64,000 nucleotides of DNA from Bacillus paramycoides (GTDB lineage: Bacteria; Bacillota; Bacilli; Bacillales; Bacillaceae_G), in the NCBI RefSeq assembly GCF_001884235.1, contig NZ_MAOI01000123.1:186001-250000 (forward strand), read 5' to 3'. The position numbers were made by a program, and so were the translations under genes. Shown here piece after piece: positions 33,529 through 42,336 of the stretch. How positions within the stretch are numbered: position 1 is the first letter of the stretch; each line of letters opens with the position of its first letter. The notes beneath the pieces are model-generated. The model saw only the letters and a program-made list of their open reading frames with translations. It made no database searches and was not told the origin of the DNA.

Positions 33529-33888
33529 CTACTCTTTATCCTGCATTTGATTTTGCGCCTTCATAAGCGCTGCATGTTTCTTGTCAGCTTCAATTTCAGA
33601 AATAATAATGCCGAACTTCTCGTCCATTACTATTGCCTCACCAATACCGACTTTCATATCACTTAAATATACATCTACTTTATGTCCTAAATTTTTCTCT
33701 ACTTCAAGAACATCGCCGACCTTTAATTGTTTCACATCACCAAGCGTAATAGATGACTTACCAAGCTTTACTCCAAGTTCAATCGAAATATCTGAAACGG
33801 TATCAATATGCGCTTTACCCGCTTCATTTCGCTTCCCTGCAAATTCTTCTAATCCCATTAATGACACAGGAGATACTTTATGCTTCAT
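33529..33888 (-). CDS. fliN: Flagellar motor switch protein FliN (SpoA domain)
   Basis: 119 residues. The C-terminal SpoA domain (DISIELGVKLGKSSITLGDV, LKVGDVLEVEKNLGHKVDVY, VGIGEAIVMDEKFGIIISEI) is that of FliN/FliY C-rings. The CheC-like part of B. subtilis FliY is absent. It sits below FliM in the switch ring and takes part in export. It follows fliM by 10 bases. Confidence 0.9.
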   Translation of the reverse strand: MKHKVSPVSLMGLEEFAGKRNEAGKAHIDTVSDISIELGVKLGKSSITLGDVKQLKVGDVLEVEKNLGHKVDVYLSDMKVGIGEAIVMDEKFGIIISEIEADKKHAALMKAQNQMQDKE

Positions 33889-33898
33889 ATGGATCCTC

Positions 33899-34885
33899 CT
33901 ACTCTATAAAACTTTTAAATAGGAGCGCCTTACGCGTTCCATCTTTCCCGATAAAACAATTAAATTTATGTTTTCCATCTACATATCCACGTAGTTGATC
34001 TGAAACTTTCGTATGAAGCGGAATAATATCCCCTTCTTCAATTTGCTCAATCTCGCCAAATGTCATCTTTTGCTCACCAATCGCAACGTGAACAGGTTTG
34101 TACACTTGATTTACTTTCACTTCTACTTCAGACGTATATTTTTTACGCTTATCCGAAGAATGTTCGACAATATTTTCAGACGTTAACTTATCCATAATTT
34201 CTTCAACAGATAAGAACGGAATTCCAATACGAACCGTCGTATTCCAAAACTCTGTTTTCATATTTACGTTCAGTAATGAAATAATATCGCTCGCTGTTGT
34301 AATCTTTAACGCATTCGGATCTGTCTCCGTCGTTACAAACTTCGGTTCAATCGCAACAACGCTTTCAAATGATTGTTGTAAATTTTTACAAAGAAGAGCA
34401 AATATATTATCAAGCGTTATAAATTCAAACGCCGTTAGCGGTCTACGCATCGTAAAGTTACGTTTACTATCTCCGCCAAGCCAGCATTCATGAATATAAA
34501 TAACGAACGCTAAATCAATCTCAATAACAATTTCTCCAAGCTCTGGTAAACCTAGATCTATCACGCAATATAAATAATAATCTTTCGGCATTTTCTCCAC
34601 ATACTCACTCGTAAATGGAACTTGCTCAACAGTCGAAGGCTCGAGTTCAATCGGAATACGCATACGCGCTGACAACGTTTGTGACGTCTGTTTGCCAAAT
34701 GTAGACGCAATCGCCTGCAAACTACGTAAATGCTCAACACCGAATTTCTCCGGTCTATTAAAATCATACTCTTGAAATTTATCTTGCTTTCCTGCTTCTT
34801 GTGCGAAAGCTGGCATTTCCTCGCCTTCATTTACCGCTTTCAGCAGGGCATCAATTTGCTCTTGGCTTAATTTATCGCCACTCAT
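33899..34885 (-). CDS. fliM: Flagellar motor switch protein FliM
   Basis: 328 residues. The N-terminal peptide LSQEQIDALLKAV is the CheY-binding segment. The middle CheC-like domain starts near FNRPEKFGVEHLRSLQ, and the C-terminal SpoA domain ends the protein. FliM binds phosphorylated CheY and changes rotation. It lies between the two SpoA genes. Confidence 0.95.
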   Translation of the reverse strand: MSGDKLSQEQIDALLKAVNEGEEMPAFAQEAGKQDKFQEYDFNRPEKFGVEHLRSLQAIASTFGKQTSQTLSARMRIPIELEPSTVEQVPFTSEYVEKMPKDYYLYCVIDLGLPELGEIVIEIDLAFVIYIHECWLGGDSKRNFTMRRPLTAFEFITLDNIFALLCKNLQQSFESVVAIEPKFVTTETDPNALKITTASDIISLLNVNMKTEFWNTTVRIGIPFLSVEEIMDKLTSENIVEHSSDKRKKYTSEVEVKVNQVYKPVHVAIGEQKMTFGEIEQIEEGDIIPLHTKVSDQLRGYVDGKHKFNCFIGKDGTRKALLFKSFIE

Positions 34886-34899
34886 GACAATCCCCTTCC

Positions 34900-35124
34900 C
34901 TACCTTTTCAATTCAACGATTTCAACGTACATTTTCCCATTCTTCGTCAAAATCTTTCCGGTTCCAATCTCTTCATTTTCAAGCATAAGACGCACCGTAT
35001 TTTTCGTTGAATTTTCAAGACGATACAATGTACCTTTCGTAATATGAAGCAGATCTTCAATTTTCTTTTTCGTATTTCCGATTTCAAAATAAATTGTTAA
35101 CGGAATATCATCTTGTAATTTCAA
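34900..35124 (-). CDS. Short SpoA-domain protein, FliN-like
   Basis: 74 residues consisting of one SpoA domain (IPLTIYFEIGNTKKKIEDLL, NEEIGTGKILTKNGKMYVEI). It is shorter than the second FliN at 33529. It may be an extra C-ring component. It starts the switch part of the operon after the slt gene. Confidence 0.75.
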   Translation of the reverse strand: MKLQDDIPLTIYFEIGNTKKKIEDLLHITKGTLYRLENSTKNTVRLMLENEEIGTGKILTKNGKMYVEIVELKR

Positions 35125-35186
35125 ATCTAGCCAACTCCCATATCATGTTCACGAAAATTTCATGTTCTCTCTATATATGAAATTTC

Positions 35187-35972
35187 TTATTTTGAAACGT
35201 CGATATTTAATATTTTTTTAATATATCCTTGCGTTTCTTTAAATGGCGGTACGCCTCCGTACTTTCTCACATTACCAGGACCAGCATTATAAGAAGCAAG
35301 CGCCAATACTATGTCACCGTTATTTTTCTTTAAATAACCGCTTAACTCTTTCACGCCGCCTTCAATACTTTCAGCTGGTGAAAATGGATTTTTTATACCC
35401 ATCTCTTTCACATTCGCTGGCATAAGTTGCATCAGCCCCATCGCCCCTGCATGTGACACCGTTTTTGGATTAAAATCAGACTCTACTTCAATCATTTTTT
35501 GAATTAACGTTTTCGGAATTCCATATGTACGACTTACACGATTAATAATATCCTCATACTTGCCTTCATTGGAAGAACGTATTTTTTGAATATTATACTT
35601 CTTCGTTAATTTCCACGTATCAGCAGACTCATTTTTCGTTTCTGGGAAACGCCGTTCAAACTCTTTTTGTGCAACTTGCACTTCATCCACTTTCTTCGTT
35701 TCAGCTTTCTCCTCAGGCTTAGCCGCTTCCTCTACTTTATTAATAGGTTCTTCCAGTTTATTAACAACCGTTTCTATTTTCGTAGATTGTACCGGCTGAC
35801 TCATATCTTCTACTTTTGCCGGCTCTTTAGCAACTTTCGTCTCCTTCGCAGGTTCACTCTGTAATTGATCTTGAAAACGGCTACTAACGAACGCCTGCGG
35901 ACTACTTAACTTTTGCTGAATCTGTCCTTTTTTATATGCAAGAACTTCTTTTACTATATTTCCAACTACCAT
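35187..35972 (-). CDS. Lytic transglycosylase (SLT domain)
   Basis: 261 residues. A long charged low-complexity region (about 30-115) precedes the SLT domain (about 145-258): IEVESDFNPKTVSHAGAMGL has the catalytic glutamate, MGLMQLMP and ALASYNAGPGNVRKYGG are the GLMQ and AYNAGP motifs. It cleaves peptidoglycan, probably to let the rod through the wall. No clear secretion signal is visible, which suggests export through the flagellar system or another route. It heads the minus-strand switch/export operon. Confidence 0.9.
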   Translation of the reverse strand: MVVGNIVKEVLAYKKGQIQQKLSSPQAFVSSRFQDQLQSEPAKETKVAKEPAKVEDMSQPVQSTKIETVVNKLEEPINKVEEAAKPEEKAETKKVDEVQVAQKEFERRFPETKNESADTWKLTKKYNIQKIRSSNEGKYEDIINRVSRTYGIPKTLIQKMIEVESDFNPKTVSHAGAMGLMQLMPANVKEMGIKNPFSPAESIEGGVKELSGYLKKNNGDIVLALASYNAGPGNVRKYGGVPPFKETQGYIKKILNIDVSK

Positions 35973-36051
35973 AATATCACCTTTTCGGTAAACAAAGATA
36001 ATCTAATATTAGAGTTTTTTAAAAAAGTTTGCAATAATCCTTTTAATAATA

Positions 36052-36064
36052 TTTTAATAAAAAA
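36052..36064. promoter_or_regulatory. Perfect MogR-type box
   Basis: TTTTAATAAAAAA matches the MogR consensus TTTT-N5-AAAA with an all-AT spacer. It lies about 55 bases before the -35 box of the flagellin promoter and 80 bases before the slt start on the other strand. A second near-match (TTTTTTAAAAAA) is at 36015-36026. Confidence 0.6.
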
Positions 36065-36118
36065 ATGAATATATTGTTAAACTGTTATTTTTTTATATTT
36101 ATTAATTCGAATTTTTAG

Positions 36119-36147
36119 TTGACACCCATTGTAGCAAGGATTACAAT
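36119..36147 (+). promoter_or_regulatory. Sigma-A type promoter of the first flagellin
   Basis: TTGACA (36119-36124), a 17-base spacer and TACAAT (36142-36147) form a near-consensus vegetative promoter. It fits the known absence of sigma-D control of flagellin in this group. Confidence 0.8.
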
Positions 36148-36157
36148 AAATCTCGAA

Positions 36158-36205
36158 ATTGATTTTTTCGCATATTACCGTTTTTCAATTTGCAGAAAAA
36201 TCAAT
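36158..36205 (+). promoter_or_regulatory. Stem-loop in the flagellin leader
   Basis: ATTGATTTTT (36158-36167) and AAAAATCAAT (36196-36205) pair perfectly around 28 bases, starting close to the expected transcript start and ending before GGGGG. Such 5' hairpins often stabilise abundant mRNAs. Confidence 0.5.
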
Positions 36206-36228
36206 ATAAAAAAATGGGGGTTCTTAAC

Positions 36229-37572
36229 ATGAGAATTAATACAAACATTAATAGTTTACGTACGCAAGAATACATGCGTCAAAACCAAGCAAAAATGAGC
36301 AATTCTATGGACCGTTTATCAAGCGGTAAACGTATCAACAACGCTTCTGACGATGCAGCAGGTCTTGCAATCGCAACTCGTATGCGTTCACGTGAAAGCG
36401 GTCTAAACGTAGCTGCTAACAACACACAGGACGGTATTTCTTTAATTCGTACAGCTGACTCAGCATTAGGTTCTGTGTCTAATATCTTACTTCGTATGCG
36501 TGACCTTGCAAACCAATCTGCAAACGGAACAAATACAAATAAAAACCAAGTTGCTCTTCAAAAAGAATTCGGTGAATTACAAAAGCAAATTGATTACATT
36601 TCAAGTAATACACAATTTAATGACAAAAACTTATTAGATGGTTCTAACAAAACAATCAACATCCAAACTCTCGACTCTGAAGATGGTTCAAGACAAATTG
36701 GCATTGAATTAGGAAGCGCTTCTACTAAAGCACTAGGTATTGATACATTAAATATTGGGTCAGGTAAGATTACACAAGCAACTAAAGATAATGCTGATGC
36801 AACTATTAAAACATTAAGCGGAACATCAGATGATAATGCTGTTGTTGCTGCAAAAAAATCATTTGATCAAATTAAAGATGGATTAAGTAATGCTGATGCT
36901 CAAGCACTTGCGAAAGCTTTTGAAAATTATGATAACGCTGCATCAGGAGAAAAAGGTGCTAAAGCACTGGAAATCTCAAATGTATACAAAACTATAACTA
37001 ATTTTAGTATGGCAAAAGTTTCTGAAGATGTATACACTGCAGCTAAAGATGCAATTAAAGGATTAACAGCAACTTCAACAGGTAAAGACGTTGCAGCTGC
37101 TAAAGAACACTTCGATAAAATCAAAGATTACTTAAAAGAATCTGACAGAACAGCATTAGATAACGCATTTAAAGCATTCGATGGAACGGAAACAACAGCT
37201 GGATCTGCTACTGGTAAACAGGGTAATGATATTGCTTCGAAATTCCCAACAACTGATTTAGCAGTAGCTAAATCAGCTGATGATTCTGCAGCAAACCCAC
37301 TACAAGCTATTAGAGCTATCGATGCAGCTCTAAAAACAATTGCTGACAACCGTGCAACTTTAGGTGCTACATTAAACCGTCTAGACTTTAACGTAAACAA
37401 CCTGAAGAGCCAAGCATCTAGCATGGCATCAGCTGCTTCTCAAGTAGAAGACGCTGACATGGCGAAAGAAATGTCTGAAATGACAAAGTTCAAAATCTTG
37501 AACGAAGCTGGTATTAGCATGCTTTCTCAAGCAAACCAAACTCCTCAAATGGTTTCTAAATTATTACAATAA
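36229..37572 (+). CDS. Flagellin, major, with variable central domain
   Basis: 447 residues. The N-terminal D0/D1 (MRINTNINSLRTQEYMRQNQ, SSGKRINNASDDAAGLAIAT, LLRMRDLANQSANGTN) and C-terminal D1/D0 (SQVEDADMAKEMSEMTKFKI, SQANQTPQMVSKLLQ) are standard. The middle (about 180-360) holds an internal duplication: AKKSFDQIKDGLSNAD...ALAKAFENYD and AKEHFDKIKDYLKESD...ALDNAFKAFD. It forms the filament after export. GGGGG before the ATG at 36229 and a sigma-A promoter support high expression. The central domain would be surface exposed. Confidence 0.95.
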   Translation: MRINTNINSLRTQEYMRQNQAKMSNSMDRLSSGKRINNASDDAAGLAIATRMRSRESGLNVAANNTQDGISLIRTADSALGSVSNILLRMRDLANQSANGTNTNKNQVALQKEFGELQKQIDYISSNTQFNDKNLLDGSNKTINIQTLDSEDGSRQIGIELGSASTKALGIDTLNIGSGKITQATKDNADATIKTLSGTSDDNAVVAAKKSFDQIKDGLSNADAQALAKAFENYDNAASGEKGAKALEISNVYKTITNFSMAKVSEDVYTAAKDAIKGLTATSTGKDVAAAKEHFDKIKDYLKESDRTALDNAFKAFDGTETTAGSATGKQGNDIASKFPTTDLAVAKSADDSAANPLQAIRAIDAALKTIADNRATLGATLNRLDFNVNNLKSQASSMASAASQVEDADMAKEMSEMTKFKILNEAGISMLSQANQTPQMVSKLLQ

Positions 37573-37596
37573 TCCATTTGATTTAGCTTCATGAAT

Positions 37597-37628
37597 AAAC
37601 CTCTCTGCTTGCGGAGAGGTTTATTTTT
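37597..37628 (+). terminator. Terminator after the first flagellin
   Basis: AAACCTCTC and GAGAGGTTT form a 9-bp stem with an 8-nt loop, followed by ATTTTTT. The rest of 37629-37825 holds only the leader of the second flagellin. Confidence 0.88.
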
Positions 37629-37825
37629 TCTATATAAACGAATTATTTGTAAAACCTTTCTTTTTTAGGTGGAAGAGAGCATCAGCGATGCGTAGAAGCG
37701 GTCAGTGCCTATTTCTATCACCTCCCATGTTAAAACACAAACAGGAAATTAACATAAGCCCCTTTTTCTTTTCATAACCGTTAGTAACTTTAAGACCATA
37801 TATCAATCTATAAGGAGTGTACATT

Positions 37826-38626
37826 ATGCGTATCGGTACGAATGTTTTAAGTATGAATGCTAGACAGTCGTTGTATGAGAATGAGAAACATATGAATGTT
37901 ACGATGGAGTATTTAGCGACTGGTAAGAAGTTAAATACTGCTTCTGATAATCCCGCTAATATTGCGATTGTGACTCGTATGCATGGGAGAGCGAGTGGTA
38001 TGCGCGTTGCGATTCGTAATAATGAGGATGCGAGAGCGATGCTTCGTACAGCAGAAGCTGCACTTCAAACTGTTACGAATATTTTGCAGCGTATGCGCGA
38101 TTTAGCCGTTCAATCAGCAAACGGTACAAATTCAAACAAAAACCGTGATTCACTGAATAAAGAGTTTCAGTCTTTAACAGAACAAATTGGCTATATTGAT
38201 GAGACGACTGAGTTTAACGATTTATCTGTATTTGACGGACAAAGCCGTCCTATTACGTTAGACGATATCGGCCATGAAATAGATATAGCGCAACATACTC
38301 CCTCTTCCCCTACACAACATGACATCAAGATTTCAACAGAACAAGAAGCAAGAGCGGCGATTCGTAAAATTGAAGAAGCTTTGCAAAATGTATCACTTCA
38401 TCGTGCTGATATCGGCGCGATGATGAATCGTTTACAATTTAATATTGAAAATTTAAATAGCCAAAGTATGGCATTAACAGCTGCTGCTTCTCGAATTGAA
38501 GATGCGGATATGGCACAAGAGATGAGTGATTTTTTAAAGTTTAAATTGTTAACTGAAGTTGCACTTAGCATGGTTTCACAAGCAAATCAAATTCCGCAAA
38601 TGGTTTCGAAGTTACTGCAATCTTAA
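37826..38626 (+). CDS. Flagellin, short, divergent
   Basis: 266 residues, with D0/D1 ends but almost no central domain. The start MRIGTNVLSMNARQSLYENE and end SQANQIPQMVSKLLQS are standard. Between them, NPANIAIVTRMHGRASGMRV replaces the usual AAGLAIATRM...SGL block, and DARAMLRTAEAALQT differs from the first flagellin. AAGGAGTG is 7 bases before the ATG at 37826. It is probably a minor or specialised filament subunit. Codons are less biased than in the first gene. Confidence 0.88.
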   Translation: MRIGTNVLSMNARQSLYENEKHMNVTMEYLATGKKLNTASDNPANIAIVTRMHGRASGMRVAIRNNEDARAMLRTAEAALQTVTNILQRMRDLAVQSANGTNSNKNRDSLNKEFQSLTEQIGYIDETTEFNDLSVFDGQSRPITLDDIGHEIDIAQHTPSSPTQHDIKISTEQEARAAIRKIEEALQNVSLHRADIGAMMNRLQFNIENLNSQSMALTAAASRIEDADMAQEMSDFLKFKLLTEVALSMVSQANQIPQMVSKLLQS

Positions 38627-38666
38627 ATATAGCCTTTAAAACTATTGAAATAGCTCCATAAAAAAT

Positions 38667-38705
38667 AAAGAGTGGAATACGTACGTGCTATGTATCCCAC
38701 TTTTT
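38667..38705. terminator. Bidirectional terminator, flagellin / mrp
   Basis: AGTGGAATAC and GTATCCCACT form a stem with one mismatch, with A-rich and T-rich flanks, between the flagellin and the convergent mrp gene. Confidence 0.75.
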
Positions 38706-38713
38706 ATTTCAAC

Positions 38714-39763
38714 TTATCCTTTATAAATAAGATCCTCAGCTAAAGAAGTAAATATCTCCCCAACTAGCGAGTCTTCGTCATATACACATGAGCCTTTATT
38801 TTCTTCACGCTTCGCAAACGGTATTTGAGCGATTACTTCTGTTTGCAGTTGTTCTGCTAACATTTCGCCTCCACCTTTTCCGAAGAGGTAGTTTCTTGAT
38901 CCGTCTTGTTCTTCATAATATACCATATTTTCAACGATACCTAAAATATCGTGTTTCGTATGTTTTGCCATTACTCCTACCCTAGAAGCAACAAATGAAG
39001 CTACGTTATGAGGAGTTGTAACGATAATTTCCTTCGCTTGTGGAATCATTGCGGCGACATCAATGGCAACGTCTCCTGTTCCAGGTGGTAAATCTAGAAG
39101 AAGATAGTCTAGTTCTCCCCAGTGCGTATTCGCAAGGAAGTTTTGAATCCATTTGTTTAACATCGGTCCGCGCCACATAACTGGGTTATTCCCTTCTGTA
39201 AAAAATCCCATCGACATAATTTTAACACCGTGACTAACAACCGGAATTGCGGTTTGATCGATCATTGTTGGCTTTTCAATCGTTTCCATCATAGCAGGGA
39301 TACTAAATCCATATATATCTGCATCTAAAATCCCAACCTTTTTGCCCATACGAGCTAAAGCAGTAGCAAGGTTAATCGTCACAGTTGATTTTCCGACTCC
39401 TCCTTTTCCGCTCGTTACGGTGATAAAACGTACACCCGAATCAGGTCGCAGCATACTAGGCATACCAGTTTCTGTTCTAGCCTCTTTTTTTAACGACGCT
39501 GTTAATGCCGCTCGTTCTTCTGGTGTCATTGAACCGAATGTTAAAGAAACTTTTGATGCCCCAATATTTCGAAGTGAGTCTTCAATATCTTGTTGAATTT
39601 TCGCCTTTAACGGACAACCTTGTATCGTTAAAACTACTTCTAGCCCAACCTCTGTACCATCAATATTTATATTTCTGACCATGTTTAATTCCACAATGCT
39701 TTTGTGTAACTCTGGATCTTCTACATGGCTTAAAGCTTTCATAATTTGTTCGTGAGTAATCAT
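38714..39763 (-). CDS. mrp: Mrp/ApbC-type P-loop iron-sulfur carrier ATPase
   Basis: 349 residues. An N-terminal DUF59/MIP18 domain (ALSHVEDPELHKSIVELNMV, LTIQGCPLKAKI) precedes the Mrp/NBP35 P-loop domain with SGKGGVGKSTVTINLA, DADIYGFSIP and LDLPPGTGD. These proteins load Fe-S clusters on target proteins, and B. subtilis SalA is a relative. The CxxC of some family members is not evident. The ATG at 39763 follows GGAAGGAATG. A place at the end of the cofactor operon fits service to the Fe-S rich formate dehydrogenase, which is an inference. Confidence 0.9.
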   Translation of the reverse strand: MITHEQIMKALSHVEDPELHKSIVELNMVRNINIDGTEVGLEVVLTIQGCPLKAKIQQDIEDSLRNIGASKVSLTFGSMTPEERAALTASLKKEARTETGMPSMLRPDSGVRFITVTSGKGGVGKSTVTINLATALARMGKKVGILDADIYGFSIPAMMETIEKPTMIDQTAIPVVSHGVKIMSMGFFTEGNNPVMWRGPMLNKWIQNFLANTHWGELDYLLLDLPPGTGDVAIDVAAMIPQAKEIIVTTPHNVASFVASRVGVMAKHTKHDILGIVENMVYYEEQDGSRNYLFGKGGGEMLAEQLQTEVIAQIPFAKREENKGSCVYDEDSLVGEIFTSLAEDLIYKG

Positions 39764-39786
39764 TATACACATTCCTTCCATTATAA

Positions 39787-40275
39787 TCATTTCACGTTTT
39801 GAAAAAAGTCTCCGCTTTTCCCACCCGTTTTTTGCACTAAATATGTTTCTTTAATGACCATCGTTTTATCAACAGCTTTACACATATCGTAAAAAGTAAG
39901 AGCGGCAATCGATACGGCAGTTAATGCTTCCATTTCTACACCTGTTTTCCCACTGCATTTTACTGTCGCTCGCATGATTAACTCATACCCATCACTTGTC
40001 TTTTCATAATGGAACGTAAAGTCTGTCCCTTGGATTAATATTGGGTGACACATCGGAATAATATCCGCTGTTTTTTTAGCACCGATTATTCCAGCAACTT
40101 GTGCTACTTGGAGCGGGTCACCTTTTTTCAATCCACCACTTTGAATTGCTTCAAATAATTCATTTGATAAAAAAATTGTACTTTGTGCAACAGCTGTACG
40201 TGTTGAAATCTCCTTTTGAGAGATATCCACCATTTTTGCTCTTCCCTCTTCGTTCCAGTGCGAAAACTCACTCAT
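39787..40275 (-). CDS. moaC: Cyclic pyranopterin monophosphate synthase MoaC
   Basis: 162 residues starting FSHWNEEGRAKMVDISQKEI, with the conserved MCHPILIQG, KCSGKTGVEMEALTAVSIAA and TFYDMCKAVDK motifs. It converts the MoaA product into cyclic pyranopterin monophosphate. It follows moaD and precedes mrp. Confidence 0.96.
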   Translation of the reverse strand: MSEFSHWNEEGRAKMVDISQKEISTRTAVAQSTIFLSNELFEAIQSGGLKKGDPLQVAQVAGIIGAKKTADIIPMCHPILIQGTDFTFHYEKTSDGYELIMRATVKCSGKTGVEMEALTAVSIAALTFYDMCKAVDKTMVIKETYLVQKTGGKSGDFFQNVK

Positions 40276-40323
40276 AATGATCCTCCTTGCTGTATAAAAA
40301 ATACGGTATTCAAGTAGAAAGAA

Positions 40324-40560
40324 TTAACCCCCACTTACAGGCGGGATAAACGCTACGGTATCCCCGGCCTTTACAATATCTACGTCCGTTACAAATTCTT
40401 CGTTAATCGCTACCATAACTCTATCTAGCGTCTGTAATTGATATTTATCTTTCAGCCATTTTCTTAATTGCTGAACATTCATCTCTCGCTTTGCTATTAT
40501 TGCTAACCTCTCTGAGCCGACTTCTTCTCGTAAATTTGCGAACAGTAAAATTGTAATCAT
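40324..40560 (-). CDS. moaD: Molybdopterin synthase small subunit MoaD
   Basis: 78 residues starting MITILLFANLREEVGSERLA and ending in PPVSGG, the di-glycine that is thiocarboxylated after adenylation by MoeB. The beta-grasp fold is that of ubiquitin-like sulfur carriers. The ATG at 40560 lies 4 bases after the moaE stop; a longer frame from 40638 reads through moaE and is not likely. Confidence 0.93.
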   Translation of the reverse strand: MITILLFANLREEVGSERLAIIAKREMNVQQLRKWLKDKYQLQTLDRVMVAINEEFVTDVDIVKAGDTVAFIPPVSGG

Positions 40561-40564
40561 CTTC

Positions 40565-41029
40565 TCATTCTTCTTTCTCTGGTTTTCCTTCTGGATATGG
40601 AGTATTTTCGAGCTGATCTCCAATCCACTTCGTTCCATCTTCCCAAAATTCTTTTTTCCAAATTGGGACGATTCTCTTTATACGTTCAATTGCGTATTCA
40701 TTCGCTTCATAAGCTACTTTACGATGTGGAGATGATACTGCAATGACAACTGCGATATCCATTATTTCTAATCGTCCTACTCGATGTGTGATTGCTATTT
40801 TCACATCCGGCCACTTCCCCTTAATTTCTTCTCCAATTTCAGTAAGCTTTTTTACTGCCATCGGTTTATATGCTTCATACTCAAGATGTAACGTTCGTTT
40901 TCCTTTCGTTAATTCCCTTACTGTCCCAATAAAAGCTGTAATCGCTCCTGCTTCTCTTCTTGCTACTTTATTCGTTACTTCTTCAACTACAATCGGAATA
41001 TCTACAATTTCAAATCGTGCTTGTCCCAT
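40565..41029 (-). CDS. moaE: Molybdopterin synthase large subunit MoaE
   Basis: 154 residues with GAITAFIGTVRELTKGKRTL, LEYEAYKPMAVKKL, AITHRVGRLEIMDIAVVIAV, SSPHRKVAYEANEYAIERIK and the catalytic lysine region PIWKKEFWEDG. With MoaD it puts two sulfurs onto the pterin. The ATG at 41029 follows AAGGGAGAGG and overlaps the moeA stop by 20 bases. Confidence 0.96.
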   Translation of the reverse strand: MGQARFEIVDIPIVVEEVTNKVARREAGAITAFIGTVRELTKGKRTLHLEYEAYKPMAVKKLTEIGEEIKGKWPDVKIAITHRVGRLEIMDIAVVIAVSSPHRKVAYEANEYAIERIKRIVPIWKKEFWEDGTKWIGDQLENTPYPEGKPEKEE

Positions 41030-42326
41030 CAAAACCTCTCCCTTCTTTACGGAATGCCCAAGGCCATTCACTGCCTTCGTTATCTTCTAATAAAAGAACG
41101 TCTACAAACATCCCTTTCTTATATCCTCTCGTTCCGCCTGGTAGTACGATAAAAATGTTTGATTCTACTAATGAAGAAACGGAACTAGATTTATCGAATC
41201 CTGATGGATAAGCGATTAGTTGTCCTTCGTTATACTGGAGCTTTGCTCTTACAAATCTTATAAATGGATTCGGTTTTAGAAAATCGTCTCCGAGTATTGC
41301 TTTTTCTCGTTTTACATGTGGTTTTTCGCTAAACATATATGCACGAATACTAGGTTGTACGAACAATTCAAAACCTACATAACAAGCAGACGGATTACCT
41401 GATAATCCGAATAATAATTTTTCGTTTAATTGCGCTACAGTCGTAACACTACCTGGCCTCATTGCTACTTTATTGAAGAGAACTGATGCACCTAATTTTT
41501 CATATATCGCTGGCAAATAGTCATAATCCCCTACTGAAACACCGCCAGTTGTAATTAACATATCAACTTCGCTTAACGCTTTTTTCACTGCTTCGTAGCA
41601 CGTATTCAAATCGTCGCTAAACTTCCCAAAGTATTTTACTCTTCCACCTACTCTTCGAATTTGAGACGATATCATATGTGTATTACTATTTCGGATTTTT
41701 CCTGCTTGTAATGGTTCATCGACATCAAGAAGCTCACTCCCAGTCGCTAACAGTCCAATTACAGGCTTTTTCGCAACGGGCACTTCGCTGTAACCGAATG
41801 TAGCAAGAAGAGCTGAAATACCTGGATTAATGTAACAACCTCTTTTTGCGAGAACTGTTCCTTTACGAGCATCTTCACCTTGAAAGGAAATGTTATCTCC
41901 TTTTTTAAATGAACGCTTCACTTCCATATAGGTGTTTCCGTCATCTTCATATTGACGAGTCAGTTCCAGCATGATGACCGCATTACATCCTTTCGGAATT
42001 TGTGCCCCTGTCATAATGCGAACCGCTTGAAACGCTCCTACTTCTTTATGAAATACGGAACCTGCTCCAATTTCACCGATTACTTCAAATACAATTGGAT
42101 TCTCACGACTTGCCCATATCGTATCTTCTGCCCTAATAGCATATCCATCATATGGCGAGCGATCGAAAGAGGGGACATCGTGATTTGCTACTAAATCAGC
42201 TGCTAATGTACGTCCGTATGCTAATTCAAGTGGTACTAGTTCTTTCACACCTTGATTAGCAAATCCCATTATTTTACGGACAGCCTCTTCAACTGTAATT
42301 GGCACTCTTCTTTCCATCATTACCAC
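41010..42326 (-). CDS. moeA: Molybdopterin molybdenumtransferase MoeA
   Basis: 438 residues. Key motifs are VPSFDRSPYDGYAIRAEDT near residue 53, GAQIPKGCNAVIMLE, TGSELLD, the TTGGVSVGDYDYLPA segment and GLSGNPSACYVGFE. MoeA inserts molybdate into the adenylated pterin. It is followed directly by moaE and moaD. The last residues (EWPWAFRKEGRGFDGTSTI) extend past the usual domain end. Confidence 0.95.
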   Translation of the reverse strand: MVMMERRVPITVEEAVRKIMGFANQGVKELVPLELAYGRTLAADLVANHDVPSFDRSPYDGYAIRAEDTIWASRENPIVFEVIGEIGAGSVFHKEVGAFQAVRIMTGAQIPKGCNAVIMLELTRQYEDDGNTYMEVKRSFKKGDNISFQGEDARKGTVLAKRGCYINPGISALLATFGYSEVPVAKKPVIGLLATGSELLDVDEPLQAGKIRNSNTHMISSQIRRVGGRVKYFGKFSDDLNTCYEAVKKALSEVDMLITTGGVSVGDYDYLPAIYEKLGASVLFNKVAMRPGSVTTVAQLNEKLLFGLSGNPSACYVGFELFVQPSIRAYMFSEKPHVKREKAILGDDFLKPNPFIRFVRAKLQYNEGQLIAYPSGFDKSSSVSSLVESNIFIVLPGGTRGYKKGMFVDVLLLEDNEGSEWPWAFRKEGRGFDGTSTI

Positions 42327-42336
42327 TCCCTTTCTA

